Below the pieces are notes generated by a model. The model was not told where the DNA came from and ran no database searches. It saw nothing but the letters and a program-made list of their open reading frames with translations. From assembly GCA_025057935.1 (NCBI GenBank), contig JANWUW010000054.1:1-45455 (forward strand): 45,455 bases of DNA. The letters run 5' to 3'. This document shows, piece by piece, positions 23,528-30,827 of this stretch. Source of the stretch: Thermoflexales bacterium. GTDB lineage: Bacteria; Chloroflexota; Anaerolineae; J036; Brachytrichaceae. Position numbers and translations under genes: made by a program. Each line of letters starts with the position of its first letter. Positions within the stretch are counted from its first letter, which is position 1.

Positions 23528-24889
23528 ATGATTGCTGTGACGAAGAGCACGAAGCGAAGCCGAACCACGACAAAAGCGCGTCGAAAGATGGAGAAGCGAC
23601 TGCGCCAGCAGCAGGCGGAAACGGCGTCGAAAGGGACGCCGGCTCCTGCGCCGTCGAAGCCGCCGGTGGTGGAGCCCGCTGTGGCTGAGTCTTCAGCCAC
23701 GGTGAACACCATCGAGGCAGCGGTAGAAGAGCTCAGCGTCGAGGAACAGCTCATCAACATTGGGCGTGAAAAAGGCTACGTGACCTACGAGGATATCCTC
23801 ACGCTGTTCCCCGATGCGGAGAGAAACCTCGACCAGCTTGAGGAGCTTATCAACGCGCTCACCGACGCTGGCGTTCCCATCCTCTCCAACGAGGAAGAGG
23901 TGGCAGAAGCGCTCGAAGAGGAAGAGGATGAAGAGGAAGAATTTGGCGAGCGCAGCAACGAGAATGTCCTCGACTCCGTTGAGACGGACGACGCAGTAGG
24001 GCTTTACCTCAAGGAAGTCGGGCGGGTGCCGCTGTTGACTGCGCCGCAAGAGGTGGACCTCGCGCAGCGCATGGAGCGCGGGCGCGAAGCGCGCGAGTTG
24101 TTGCTGACGACTGAACCGCCGCCTGAGCAGCGGCAGCTTCTGGAGGCGCTAGTGCAGGATGGGCTTGCAGCGCGCGAGCACCTGATCAACGCAAACTCGC
24201 GCTTGGTGATCAGCGTCGCAAAGAAATACATCGGGCGCGGCGTGCCCTTCCTCGACCTCATCCAAGAAGGCAACATCGGCTTGATTCGGGCTGCAAAGAA
24301 GTTTGACTGGCGCCGCGGTCACAAATTCAGCACCTACGCCACGTGGTGGATTCGCCAAGCGGTGACGCGCGCCATTGCTGACCAAGGGCGCACCATTCGC
24401 GTCCCAGTGCACATGGGTGACCAGATCAACCGCTTGCTGCGCGTGAATCACCAACTGACGCAGGAGCTGGGGCGCGACCCAACCGTCAACGAACTTGCCG
24501 AGGCGATGGGTGTAACTGTGCGCAAGGCGGAGCAGATGATCCAAGTTGCACGCCGACCCATCAGCCTCGAGACACCCACTGATGACGAAGAGGAGAGCGT
24601 GCTGGGCGATTTCATCCCTGACGAGGAAAGCCCAGCGCCAGCTGAAGTTGTAACCAACCAGCTCCTGCGCGAGAAGCTGATGGAGATCCTGAGCACTCTC
24701 CCGCCGCGCGAGGTGCGCGTGTTGCAGCTCCGCTACGGGTTGCTGGACGGCGAAACTTACACCCTCGAGGAGGTGGGGCGCAAGCTCGGCATCACGCGCG
24801 AGCGCGTGCGCCAGATCGAAGCCCAGGCGCTCAGCCGGCTGCGTTTGCCTGCCAACATGCGCCACTTGCGTGATTTCATGCGCGAGTGA
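23528..24889 (+). CDS. rpoD: RNA polymerase principal sigma factor (SigA/RpoD)
   Basis: The 453-residue protein has a basic, disordered N-terminus, region 1.1 (about 71-125), an acidic linker ([10 protein letters not shown]), region 1.2 (153-186; [17 protein letters not shown]), region 2 with the -10-binding segment [17 protein letters not shown] (267-283), region 3 (299-375) and region 4 with the helix-turn-helix [24 protein letters not shown] (412-435). This is the full set of a group 1 sigma. Start is ambiguous: ATG 23528 is used here, but GTG 23537 sits 9 bases after AAAGGG and may be the true start. A clear terminator follows. Confidence 0.96.
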   Translation: MIAVTKSTKRSRTTTKARRKMEKRLRQQQAETASKGTPAPAPSKPPVVEPAVAESSATVNTIEAAVEELSVEEQLINIGREKGYVTYEDILTLFPDAERNLDQLEELINALTDAGVPILSNEEEVAEALEEEEDEEEEFGERSNENVLDSVETDDAVGLYLKEVGRVPLLTAPQEVDLAQRMERGREARELLLTTEPPPEQRQLLEALVQDGLAAREHLINANSRLVISVAKKYIGRGVPFLDLIQEGNIGLIRAAKKFDWRRGHKFSTYATWWIRQAVTRAIADQGRTIRVPVHMGDQINRLLRVNHQLTQELGRDPTVNELAEAMGVTVRKAEQMIQVARRPISLETPTDDEEESVLGDFIPDEESPAPAEVVTNQLLREKLMEILSTLPPREVRVLQLRYGLLDGETYTLEEVGRKLGITRERVRQIEAQALSRLRLPANMRHLRDFMRE

Positions 24890-24917
24890 GTGGCTGTGTC
24901 AGCGCTAGGCTTCTGTG

Positions 24918-24952
24918 ACGACCTCGCCTCAAAGGCGAGGTCGTTGCTTTTA
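24918..24952 (+). terminator. Intrinsic terminator of rpoD
   Basis: Perfect 11-bp arms ACGACCTCGCC/GGCGAGGTCGT around a TCAAA loop are followed by TGCTTTTAA. It closes the rpoD transcript. Confidence 0.85.
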
Positions 24953-25007
24953 ACTTTGCGTAAGTGCAAGGACGAATCTACGGGTTGCGCTATCCTTAAG
25001 CCAGCTC

Positions 25008-26087
25008 ATGAGCGCGTTCATCTCCCTTCTCGCGGTTGGAACAGCGCTTCCTCCCCACCTCGTGTGGCAGTCTGAGGCAGCAGCATTCGCCATGCGCCAC
25101 TTCGGTGAGCGGTTGGCGAAGCATCGCCAACTGCTCTCCATTTTTCCCAACACGCGCATCGCTAAGCGGCACTTTGTGGTGCCGCTCTCGTGGTTCGAGA
25201 CCCCTCAACACAGCTTGAAAGAGCGCAATGACCTTTACGTGCGCACTGCGGAAGCGTTGAGCTTAGCCGCTGCCCGGGAAGCGCTTGCGCGCGCGCAGGT
25301 GATGCCTGAGGAGGTGGATTTCGTCGTCTTCGTCTCAACGACTGGCTTAGCGACGCCGAGCCTTGATGCGCGCCTCATCGAGTGCTTGGGGATGCGCCGC
25401 ACAACGCGGCGTGTGCCTGTGTGGGGGCTAGGGTGCGCAGGTGGGGTAGCTGGCTTGGCGCGTGCTGCGGAGTTCACCGCAGCGTATTCCGGCAGCACAG
25501 CGTTGGTCGTCGCCGTCGAGACGAGCAGCCTCACTTTCCAGTTCCATGACTACTCGAAGAAAAATTTCGTCGCCTCCGCGCTTTTCGCAGATGGCGCGGC
25601 TGCAGCCGTGATCAGCAGCAATCCCGCGCGCCGTGGTCGGCTGCGCTACATCGGCAGCCACTCGATGCTCTTCCCGAACAGCGCGCACGTGATGGGGTGG
25701 GATGTAGTGGACACGGGCTTTTCGGTGGTCTTCGCGCCAGAGATACCAGCGCGCATCGCGCGGGACTTGAAGCCCGTGGTGTCGGCGTGCCTTGCCGAAC
25801 ATCGTCAGCCAAGCGATGCTGTGCGCTACTACGCGCTGCATCCGGGCGGCGCTCGCGTGCTGGAAGCTTACGCTGAAGCTCTTGATCTCACGGACGAAGA
25901 CCTCCGCGCAGCGCGCGATGTGCTGCGTGAGCACGGCAACATGAGTTCGCCGACGGTGTTGTTTGTCCTCGAGCGCTTGTTGCGCGAGCCTGCGCTTGAG
26001 CCAGGCGCGCTGATGTTGATGGGCGCGTTGGGACCAGGCTTCAGCGCAGAACTGGCGCTGTTTCAAGTGCAGGAAGCCGCATCATGA
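25008..26087 (+). CDS. Type III polyketide synthase (chalcone/stilbene synthase family)
   Basis: The 359-residue enzyme has the complete triad Cys143 (GLGCAGG), His278 (LHPGG) and Asn311 (HGNMSS), and the C-terminal GALGPGFSAEL. Such homodimers extend a CoA starter with malonyl-CoA and cyclise the chain, giving alkylpyrones, alkylresorcinols or phloroglucinols; bacterial forms like BcsA and ArsB/C often use long acyl starters. The usual companion methyltransferase is missing. Instead the gene overlaps an AI-2E-family permease by ATGA. TATCCT lies 11 bases before the ATG. Product cannot be predicted from sequence alone. Confidence 0.93.
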   Translation: MSAFISLLAVGTALPPHLVWQSEAAAFAMRHFGERLAKHRQLLSIFPNTRIAKRHFVVPLSWFETPQHSLKERNDLYVRTAEALSLAAAREALARAQVMPEEVDFVVFVSTTGLATPSLDARLIECLGMRRTTRRVPVWGLGCAGGVAGLARAAEFTAAYSGSTALVVAVETSSLTFQFHDYSKKNFVASALFADGAAAAVISSNPARRGRLRYIGSHSMLFPNSAHVMGWDVVDTGFSVVFAPEIPARIARDLKPVVSACLAEHRQPSDAVRYYALHPGGARVLEAYAEALDLTDEDLRAARDVLREHGNMSSPTVLFVLERLLREPALEPGALMLMGALGPGFSAELALFQVQEAAS

Positions 26088-27334
26088 GCAACGCTCGCTT
26101 AATGCGCATCGCGCTGATCCTGGCGATCATCGCCTTGCTGCTCTTCATTGTCGAGCGCGTGTGGTTGTTTGGGCAGTGGATCGGAACAGTGGTCTCGATG
26201 GTGGCGAGCGCGTGGTTCCTAGCGTTCCTTGTAAAGCCGCCGATCTATGCACTGGCGAATGGCTTGGTGCCGCGCCGTGTGGTGGCGTGGGCGCGTCGTC
26301 GGTACGGGGCGCGCGTGGCGCACCGGCTCAGCCTGATCCGCTTGCCGCTCGGCGTCGCCATCGTCATCGTGTACTTGGTGGTGCTGATGATCGCCGCGGG
26401 CGCGGCTGCCGTGGCGACTGTCACGCTGATCCCCCAAGCTGCTGATCTCATTCGCCGCACGCCGGAGTTTCTTAACCTCGTGGTCCGCGAAGCGCAGCGC
26501 AATTGGCCCGAAGTCGCCGCGCGGTTAGGGCTGGAGGCAGATGTCTTGGAGCAGGTGCTTGCTTCGCTGGAGTTGCCGCGCCAGCTCACCCAAGCAGCGG
26601 GGGCAGCCGCCTCGCAGGTGTTGAACATCGCTGCAGGCACAGCCTCGGCGATTGGGCAGGTGGTGCTGGTTGTGGTGCTGAGCTTGTTCATCGTAGTCGA
26701 GGATCGGCTGCTCAAGCAGCAATTGTTCATGATCTTGCCCCAGCGTCTCCATGAGACCACGCAGGCGCTGCTCAGTGCTGTTGACCGTGCCTTCAGCGGC
26801 TACTTGCGCGCGCAGGTGATCGGTGCAGCATTGCGCGGCTTGTTCACGCTCATTGTTTTCAGCATTTTCCAGGTGAGCTTTGGGTTTGTGGTGGCGTTTG
26901 CGTTTGGTTTGCTCTCGTTCATCCCGTTGATCGGCGGTCCTGTTGGTGTACTGATTGTGTTGGTGGTGAGTCTGATCGTGCGCCCAGAGGCAGCGCTGGC
27001 GGTGACGCTGCTGGTGTTCGCGTGGGATCAGGTTGTGGCGTATGTCATTTTGCCGCGCTTGGTGCGCCTCACTGTGGGTGTGCCGAGCTTGGTGGCGCTG
27101 ATCGCCATCGCGCTCGGTGTGCAGTTGCTCGGCTTCTGGGGGTTGATCTTCGGTGTTCCAATCGTTGGCGCGCTTTACGCTGTGGTGTTCGAGTTCTGGT
27201 TGCCACGGCGGCGCAACCTGAGCGTGCCCGCGGTGAGCGAAGAAGCCTCGCCGTCCACAGCGCAGGAGGTAGCTGCTGCATCCACGCCGACGGTGAGAGA
27301 ACCGCCGCACGCCAACCCGCTAACGGAATACTAG
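26084..27334 (+). CDS. AI-2E family (PerM/YdiK-type) transporter
   Basis: The 416-residue membrane protein has about eight predicted helices: two near 5-50, one near 85-115, a large extracytoplasmic loop (120-180), and the conserved C-terminal bundle (GLLSFIPLIGGPVGVLIVLV and GVPIVGALYAVVFEFW). The family covers autoinducer-2 exporters, Na+/H+ antiporters and uncharacterised permeases, so the name says little about substrate. Coupling to the polyketide synthase by an ATGA overlap suggests it could export the polyketide or be needed when it is made. The C-terminal tail is a disordered Ser/Ala/Pro stretch. Confidence 0.88.
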   Translation: MSNARLMRIALILAIIALLLFIVERVWLFGQWIGTVVSMVASAWFLAFLVKPPIYALANGLVPRRVVAWARRRYGARVAHRLSLIRLPLGVAIVIVYLVVLMIAAGAAAVATVTLIPQAADLIRRTPEFLNLVVREAQRNWPEVAARLGLEADVLEQVLASLELPRQLTQAAGAAASQVLNIAAGTASAIGQVVLVVVLSLFIVVEDRLLKQQLFMILPQRLHETTQALLSAVDRAFSGYLRAQVIGAALRGLFTLIVFSIFQVSFGFVVAFAFGLLSFIPLIGGPVGVLIVLVVSLIVRPEAALAVTLLVFAWDQVVAYVILPRLVRLTVGVPSLVALIAIALGVQLLGFWGLIFGVPIVGALYAVVFEFWLPRRRNLSVPAVSEEASPSTAQEVAAASTPTVREPPHANPLTEY

Positions 27335-27349
27335 GCGAGAGAAGAAGTC

Positions 27350-27364
27350 AGGGCACGCTGCCCT
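27350..27364 (+). terminator. Weak hairpin after the permease gene
   Basis: AGGGCA-CGC-TGCCCT forms a 6-bp stem 15 bases after the stop. No T tract follows, so it is a poor terminator candidate. Confidence 0.25.
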
Positions 27365-27396
27365 CTCATAGAACACGCCGCGAGCGACAAACAAGG

Positions 27397-27402
27397 TACG
27401 AT
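27397..27402 (+). promoter_or_regulatory. -10-like element (TACGAT) of the Mo-oxidoreductase gene
   Basis: TACGAT lies 8 bases before the ATG at 27411, with no Shine-Dalgarno; it fits the leaderless pattern. Confidence 0.4.
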
Positions 27403-27410
27403 TCGAAACG

Positions 27411-28058
27411 ATGAGCCTGTTCAACCCTCGGAAAGACCGCGAAGACGCGCTCAAGCGCGCTGGGCGGCTGCCGCCCGGGCAAGCGCTCACCGAGAAGTTT
27501 CCGGTGTTGCACTACGGTCCGGTGCCGCAATACGACATGAGTAAATGGACTTTCCGTATCTTCGGCGAGGTCGAGGAGCCAAAGGAGTGGACTTGGGAGG
27601 AGTTCCTCAAGTTGCCCATGCGCGAAGTGACCATGGACATTCACTGCGTCACGCGCTGGAGCAAGTTCGACACGCGCTGGAAGGGCGTGTGGCTGCCAGA
27701 CTTGATCGAGCAGGGCATCATTAAGCTCAAGCCCACTGCGCGTTACGTGATTGAGCATTGCGAGTTCGGCTTCACCACCAATCTCGACCTCGAGCACTTC
27801 TTCAAACCCACCACGCTGCTCGCCATCGAGTACGATGGCAAGCCGCTCGAGCCGGAGCACGGTTATCCGCTGCGCGTTGTGGTTGGCGCGCTGCCCGATA
27901 ACCCAAAGGACCCCGACACGCGTTACTTCTGGAAGGGCGGCAAGTGGCTGCGCGCTTTGGAGTTCAGCGCAGTGGATAAGCCAGGCTTCTGGGAGCAGGC
28001 TGGTTATCACAACGTTGCGCGCGTGTGGCTAGAGGAGCGCTTCGAGCGCGGCTGGTGA
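27411..28058 (+). CDS. Molybdopterin-dependent oxidoreductase (sulfite oxidase fold)
   Basis: The 215-residue protein is the Mo-cofactor domain of the sulfite oxidase/YedY superfamily: TFRIFGEVEEPKEWTWEEFLKLP, then DIHCVTRWSKFD with the molybdenum-ligating Cys79, and PLRVVVGALPDN, YFWKGGKWLRALEF near the end. Unlike YedY (MsrP) it has no Tat signal, so it would stay in the cytoplasm, and it lacks the dimerisation domain of sulfite oxidase. The substrate (sulfite, methionine sulfoxide or another) is not deducible. No haem or quinone partner is adjacent. Confidence 0.9.
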   Translation: MSLFNPRKDREDALKRAGRLPPGQALTEKFPVLHYGPVPQYDMSKWTFRIFGEVEEPKEWTWEEFLKLPMREVTMDIHCVTRWSKFDTRWKGVWLPDLIEQGIIKLKPTARYVIEHCEFGFTTNLDLEHFFKPTTLLAIEYDGKPLEPEHGYPLRVVVGALPDNPKDPDTRYFWKGGKWLRALEFSAVDKPGFWEQAGYHNVARVWLEERFERGW

Positions 28059-28068
28059 AAGACAAAGC

Positions 28069-28086
28069 ACGCTGACACATCAGCGT
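28069..28086 (+). terminator. Small hairpin after the Mo-oxidoreductase gene
   Basis: ACGCTGA-CACA-TCAGCGT is a perfect 7-bp hairpin in the 37-base gap before the next gene. No T run follows. Confidence 0.35.
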
Positions 28087-28095
28087 TCGCCGTCC

Positions 28096-29109
28096 ATGGG
28101 CAAGCCTCTCGTTTTCGTCACGCGTCGCATCCCCGAGCCAGCGCTTAACCTGTTGCGCGAACACGTTGCGCTTAGCCTTTGGGATGAGCTGAAGCCAGTG
28201 CCGCGCGATGTGCTGCTGCGCGAGGTTGCCCACGCTGAGGGCCTGATCACCATGCTCAGCGATCGCGTGGACGCGGAACTGCTGAACGCAGCGCCGCGCT
28301 TGCGCGTGGTGGCAAACATGGCAGTGGGCTACGACAACATCGACTTGCATGCGCTCACTGAGCACGGCGTCGTTGTCACGAACACACCCGACGTCCTCAC
28401 CGAAGCCACCGCAGATATGGCGTGGGCGTTGCTGCTTGCGGCTGCGCGGCGCGTAGTGGAAGGTCACAAAGTGGTGGAGTCGGGGCGCTGGGAGACATGG
28501 CATCCGTTCTACATGCTTGGGCAGGAAGTGCATGGAGCGACGCTCGGCGTGGTTGGGGCAGGGCGTATCGGCGCTGCCGTGATGCGACGAGGGCTTGCGT
28601 TTCACATGCGCCTGCAATACTACAGCCGCAGGCGTGTGCCTCAGCTCGAAGCTGCGTTGGGCGCGACGTACTGCGCGCTCGACGACCTACTGCGCACCTC
28701 GGACTTCGTGGTGGTCACCGTGCCGCTCACGGAGGAGACGCGCGGCATGTTCGGCGCGCGCGAGTTCGCGCTGATGAAGGACACTGCGGTGTTCGTCAAC
28801 GTGGCGCGCGGCGGCGTGGTGAAAGAAGCGGAGCTGGTCGAAGCGCTGCGTCGTGGGCGACCGTGGGCAGCAGGCTTGGATGTGTTTGCCGTTGAGCCTA
28901 CGCCACCGAATAACCCGCTGCTCAGCCTGCCCAACGTTGTGGCTACGCCTCACGTGGGCAGCGCTACGTTGCGCACGCGCACTGCGATGGCGGTGCTTGC
29001 TGCCCGCAACGTCATCGCGGTGCTCAGCGGGCAGCCTCCTCTCACGCCTGTGAACGTGGAGGTGCTCAAGGCGCGAGATCGAAGCGCAAGCGCGTCTGCC
29101 CAATCGTGA
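28096..29109 (+). CDS. 2-hydroxyacid dehydrogenase (glyoxylate/hydroxypyruvate reductase, GyaR-like)
   Basis: The 337-residue enzyme has the D-isomer dehydrogenase layout. The NAD(P) motif GAGRIG is at 154-159, preceded by GATLGVV. Catalytic residues are Arg238 (NVARGG), Glu267 (DVFAVEP) and His286 (TPHVGSA). The segment MAVGYDNIDL and the His-Gly-Ser end match glyoxylate reductase and D-glycerate dehydrogenase. It interconverts glyoxylate/glycolate or hydroxypyruvate/D-glycerate. The 3' end overlaps the convergent FHA gene by 44 bases. Confidence 0.92.
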   Translation: MGKPLVFVTRRIPEPALNLLREHVALSLWDELKPVPRDVLLREVAHAEGLITMLSDRVDAELLNAAPRLRVVANMAVGYDNIDLHALTEHGVVVTNTPDVLTEATADMAWALLLAAARRVVEGHKVVESGRWETWHPFYMLGQEVHGATLGVVGAGRIGAAVMRRGLAFHMRLQYYSRRRVPQLEAALGATYCALDDLLRTSDFVVVTVPLTEETRGMFGAREFALMKDTAVFVNVARGGVVKEAELVEALRRGRPWAAGLDVFAVEPTPPNNPLLSLPNVVATPHVGSATLRTRTAMAVLAARNVIAVLSGQPPLTPVNVEVLKARDRSASASAQS

Positions 29110-29479
29110 TCACATCGCCTGGGCGCAAGCGCGCGCGTATCACGGGCACGTTGTTTAAGCGCGTTCCGTTCTGGCTGAGGTTGTCCTCGATCCACCAAGC
29201 TTGTTCGTCGGCGCGCCACGCCAGCAGCGCATGGCGCGACGAGGCGAACTCGTCTTCAAGCCGCACATAGCAGCTTGCATCTCGCCCGATCCACGCGAAC
29301 GGCATGCGGATGGTGTGGGCGTTGGTGGGCTTTCCTGCTACGTCGAGCTGCTGGAGCAGCGCGGGCACGAAGTGGGGTGCGCTTGGCTCGCGCAACAACA
29401 ACCACAACAGCAAGCCTAAGAAGGCGTAGAGCGCCAGCGCGATAGCCATGCGCAGCGCAAAGAGCACGATTTCTTCCAT
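29066..29479 (-). CDS. Membrane-anchored FHA-domain protein
   Basis: The 137-residue protein has one N-terminal membrane helix (about 5-30, IVLFALRMAIALALYAFLGLL) and a C-terminal FHA domain (about 55-135) with the phosphothreonine-binding residues GR in WIGRDAS, SSRH, and NGTRLNN. It should hold a phosphothreonine protein at the inner face of the membrane. No Ser/Thr kinase is in the window, so its partner is elsewhere. It follows the propeller gene by 9 bases and is probably cotranscribed. Its last 44 bases overlap the end of the convergent dehydrogenase gene. Confidence 0.88.
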   Translation of the reverse strand: MEEIVLFALRMAIALALYAFLGLLLWLLLREPSAPHFVPALLQQLDVAGKPTNAHTIRMPFAWIGRDASCYVRLEDEFASSRHALLAWRADEQAWWIEDNLSQNGTRLNNVPVIRARLRPGDVITIGQTRLRFDLAP

Positions 29480-29488
29480 CGCGGCGTG

Positions 29489-30754
29489 TCACTGGTGGCT
29501 CCAGAACGCAATTACGCCCGGTGTGATAGGGCGGGGTGGCCCGGCACGCCGATCTGCGGGCACTACGCAAATCCAAGGCTGCGCTTCCTCTTGAGGCGCG
29601 CTTTCTGCAGGTCGAACCATCATGGGCAACACCAGTGCTTGTCCGTCTGGTGACCACAGGCGATGGCTGAGCGCGAACTGGTCGAAGAAGGGCAGAAATT
29701 CCTCGGCGAAGGTATCGGTCGGCGCAAAGGTGCAGATGAGATGCTGCGTCTCGCGCTGCAAGTCTGCGACCCAGAGATTGAGATGAGCGTCGTCGAAGGT
29801 GAGCGCCTCTTGTGCTTCCACCTGACGGCAGCCGCCTGCGCGCGCGAGCTGAGTGGGGTCTGAGATTAGCTCGCTGAGCACGGCTTCTTTGGTCTTCGCG
29901 AGGGTGAAATAGGCGATGCGGTCGCCGCTTGGCGACCAGAAGAAGGCAAGCACCAGGTCATCTGCGATCAGGTTGAGCTCGCGTGTGCGCATGTCCACCA
30001 CGCGCAGAGGTCCATACGAGAGCCGCAGCGGCTCGGTGGGAGAGATGTAGGCGAGTTGATCTTCGGTCGGGCTCCAGCTCAGCGCGGCGATCCCGAGGTG
30101 TGCGATGATAGTGCGCGTTTGCTCCTGGAGATCGTCCACGGCGAGGTACATCTCGCCATCGTTGCCTACCTCTCCAAACGCAAGGTAACGACCGCTGCGT
30201 GAGAACCCCGGCGCGCGAAACATGCCTGGCTTTGAAACAAGGCGGATGCGCGGACGTGAAGCGTCGAAAGGGTCGAGCAGATGCACGAAGGCATCCTTGC
30301 CTTCCATCCCGCCATGGATGATCAGTTGCTGCCCGTCGGCACTCCAGTCCCAGAAGAAGGGGCGCCCGCTTGCAAGCAGGCGCACTTCGCGCGCACGCAA
30401 GTCGACAAGGCGCAGCTTGAAGGGCTTACGCTCTTCCTCCTCGAATTCATCACTGAGATGGGCGGTGATGAAGCTGAGGTGTTCTCCGCTCGGCGACCAG
30501 AAGAGGTGAAGCGGTACTTCGTTGGCGCGGCTAAAAATGGGGCGCAGCGCTGTGCGCTCGCGATCTTCGAGCATGAAAAGCGTGGCGCCTTCCTCGGAGA
30601 AGCCGATGGCAGCGATGTGCTGCCCGTCTGGCGACCAAGCTGGGAAGCGAAAGACGTGCGCGCTGCTGGTGAGGATGCGCCGTGAGCCACCATCTGGCGC
30701 GATGGTCACCACGTTGTCCTCGGCATCCACCAGAACGATGCGGTTAACGCCCAT
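29489..30754 (-). CDS. TolB-like beta-propeller protein (WD40/PD40 repeats)
   Basis: The 421-residue protein is a run of propeller blades with the PD40 core WSPDGQ or close variants (FPAWSPDGQHIAAIG, LFWSPSGEHLSF, WDWSADGQQLII, LSWSPTEDQLAY, FFWSPSGDRIAYF, RLWSPDGQALVLP). About seven blades fit the length, giving a protein-interaction ring as in TolB. Unlike TolB there is no signal peptide, so it should be cytoplasmic. Its operon partner is the membrane FHA protein. Function is not known; a scaffold role is inference. Confidence 0.85.
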   Translation of the reverse strand: MGVNRIVLVDAEDNVVTIAPDGGSRRILTSSAHVFRFPAWSPDGQHIAAIGFSEEGATLFMLEDRERTALRPIFSRANEVPLHLFWSPSGEHLSFITAHLSDEFEEEERKPFKLRLVDLRAREVRLLASGRPFFWDWSADGQQLIIHGGMEGKDAFVHLLDPFDASRPRIRLVSKPGMFRAPGFSRSGRYLAFGEVGNDGEMYLAVDDLQEQTRTIIAHLGIAALSWSPTEDQLAYISPTEPLRLSYGPLRVVDMRTRELNLIADDLVLAFFWSPSGDRIAYFTLAKTKEAVLSELISDPTQLARAGGCRQVEAQEALTFDDAHLNLWVADLQRETQHLICTFAPTDTFAEEFLPFFDQFALSHRLWSPDGQALVLPMMVRPAESAPQEEAQPWICVVPADRRAGPPRPITPGVIAFWSHQ

Positions 30755-30827
30755 GGGTTGCGCCGTTCGCAGCTCGATTATGCCGTATCCTGAGATGTGC
30801 GGCGCGGCTGCGCGTCAGCCAAGAGTA

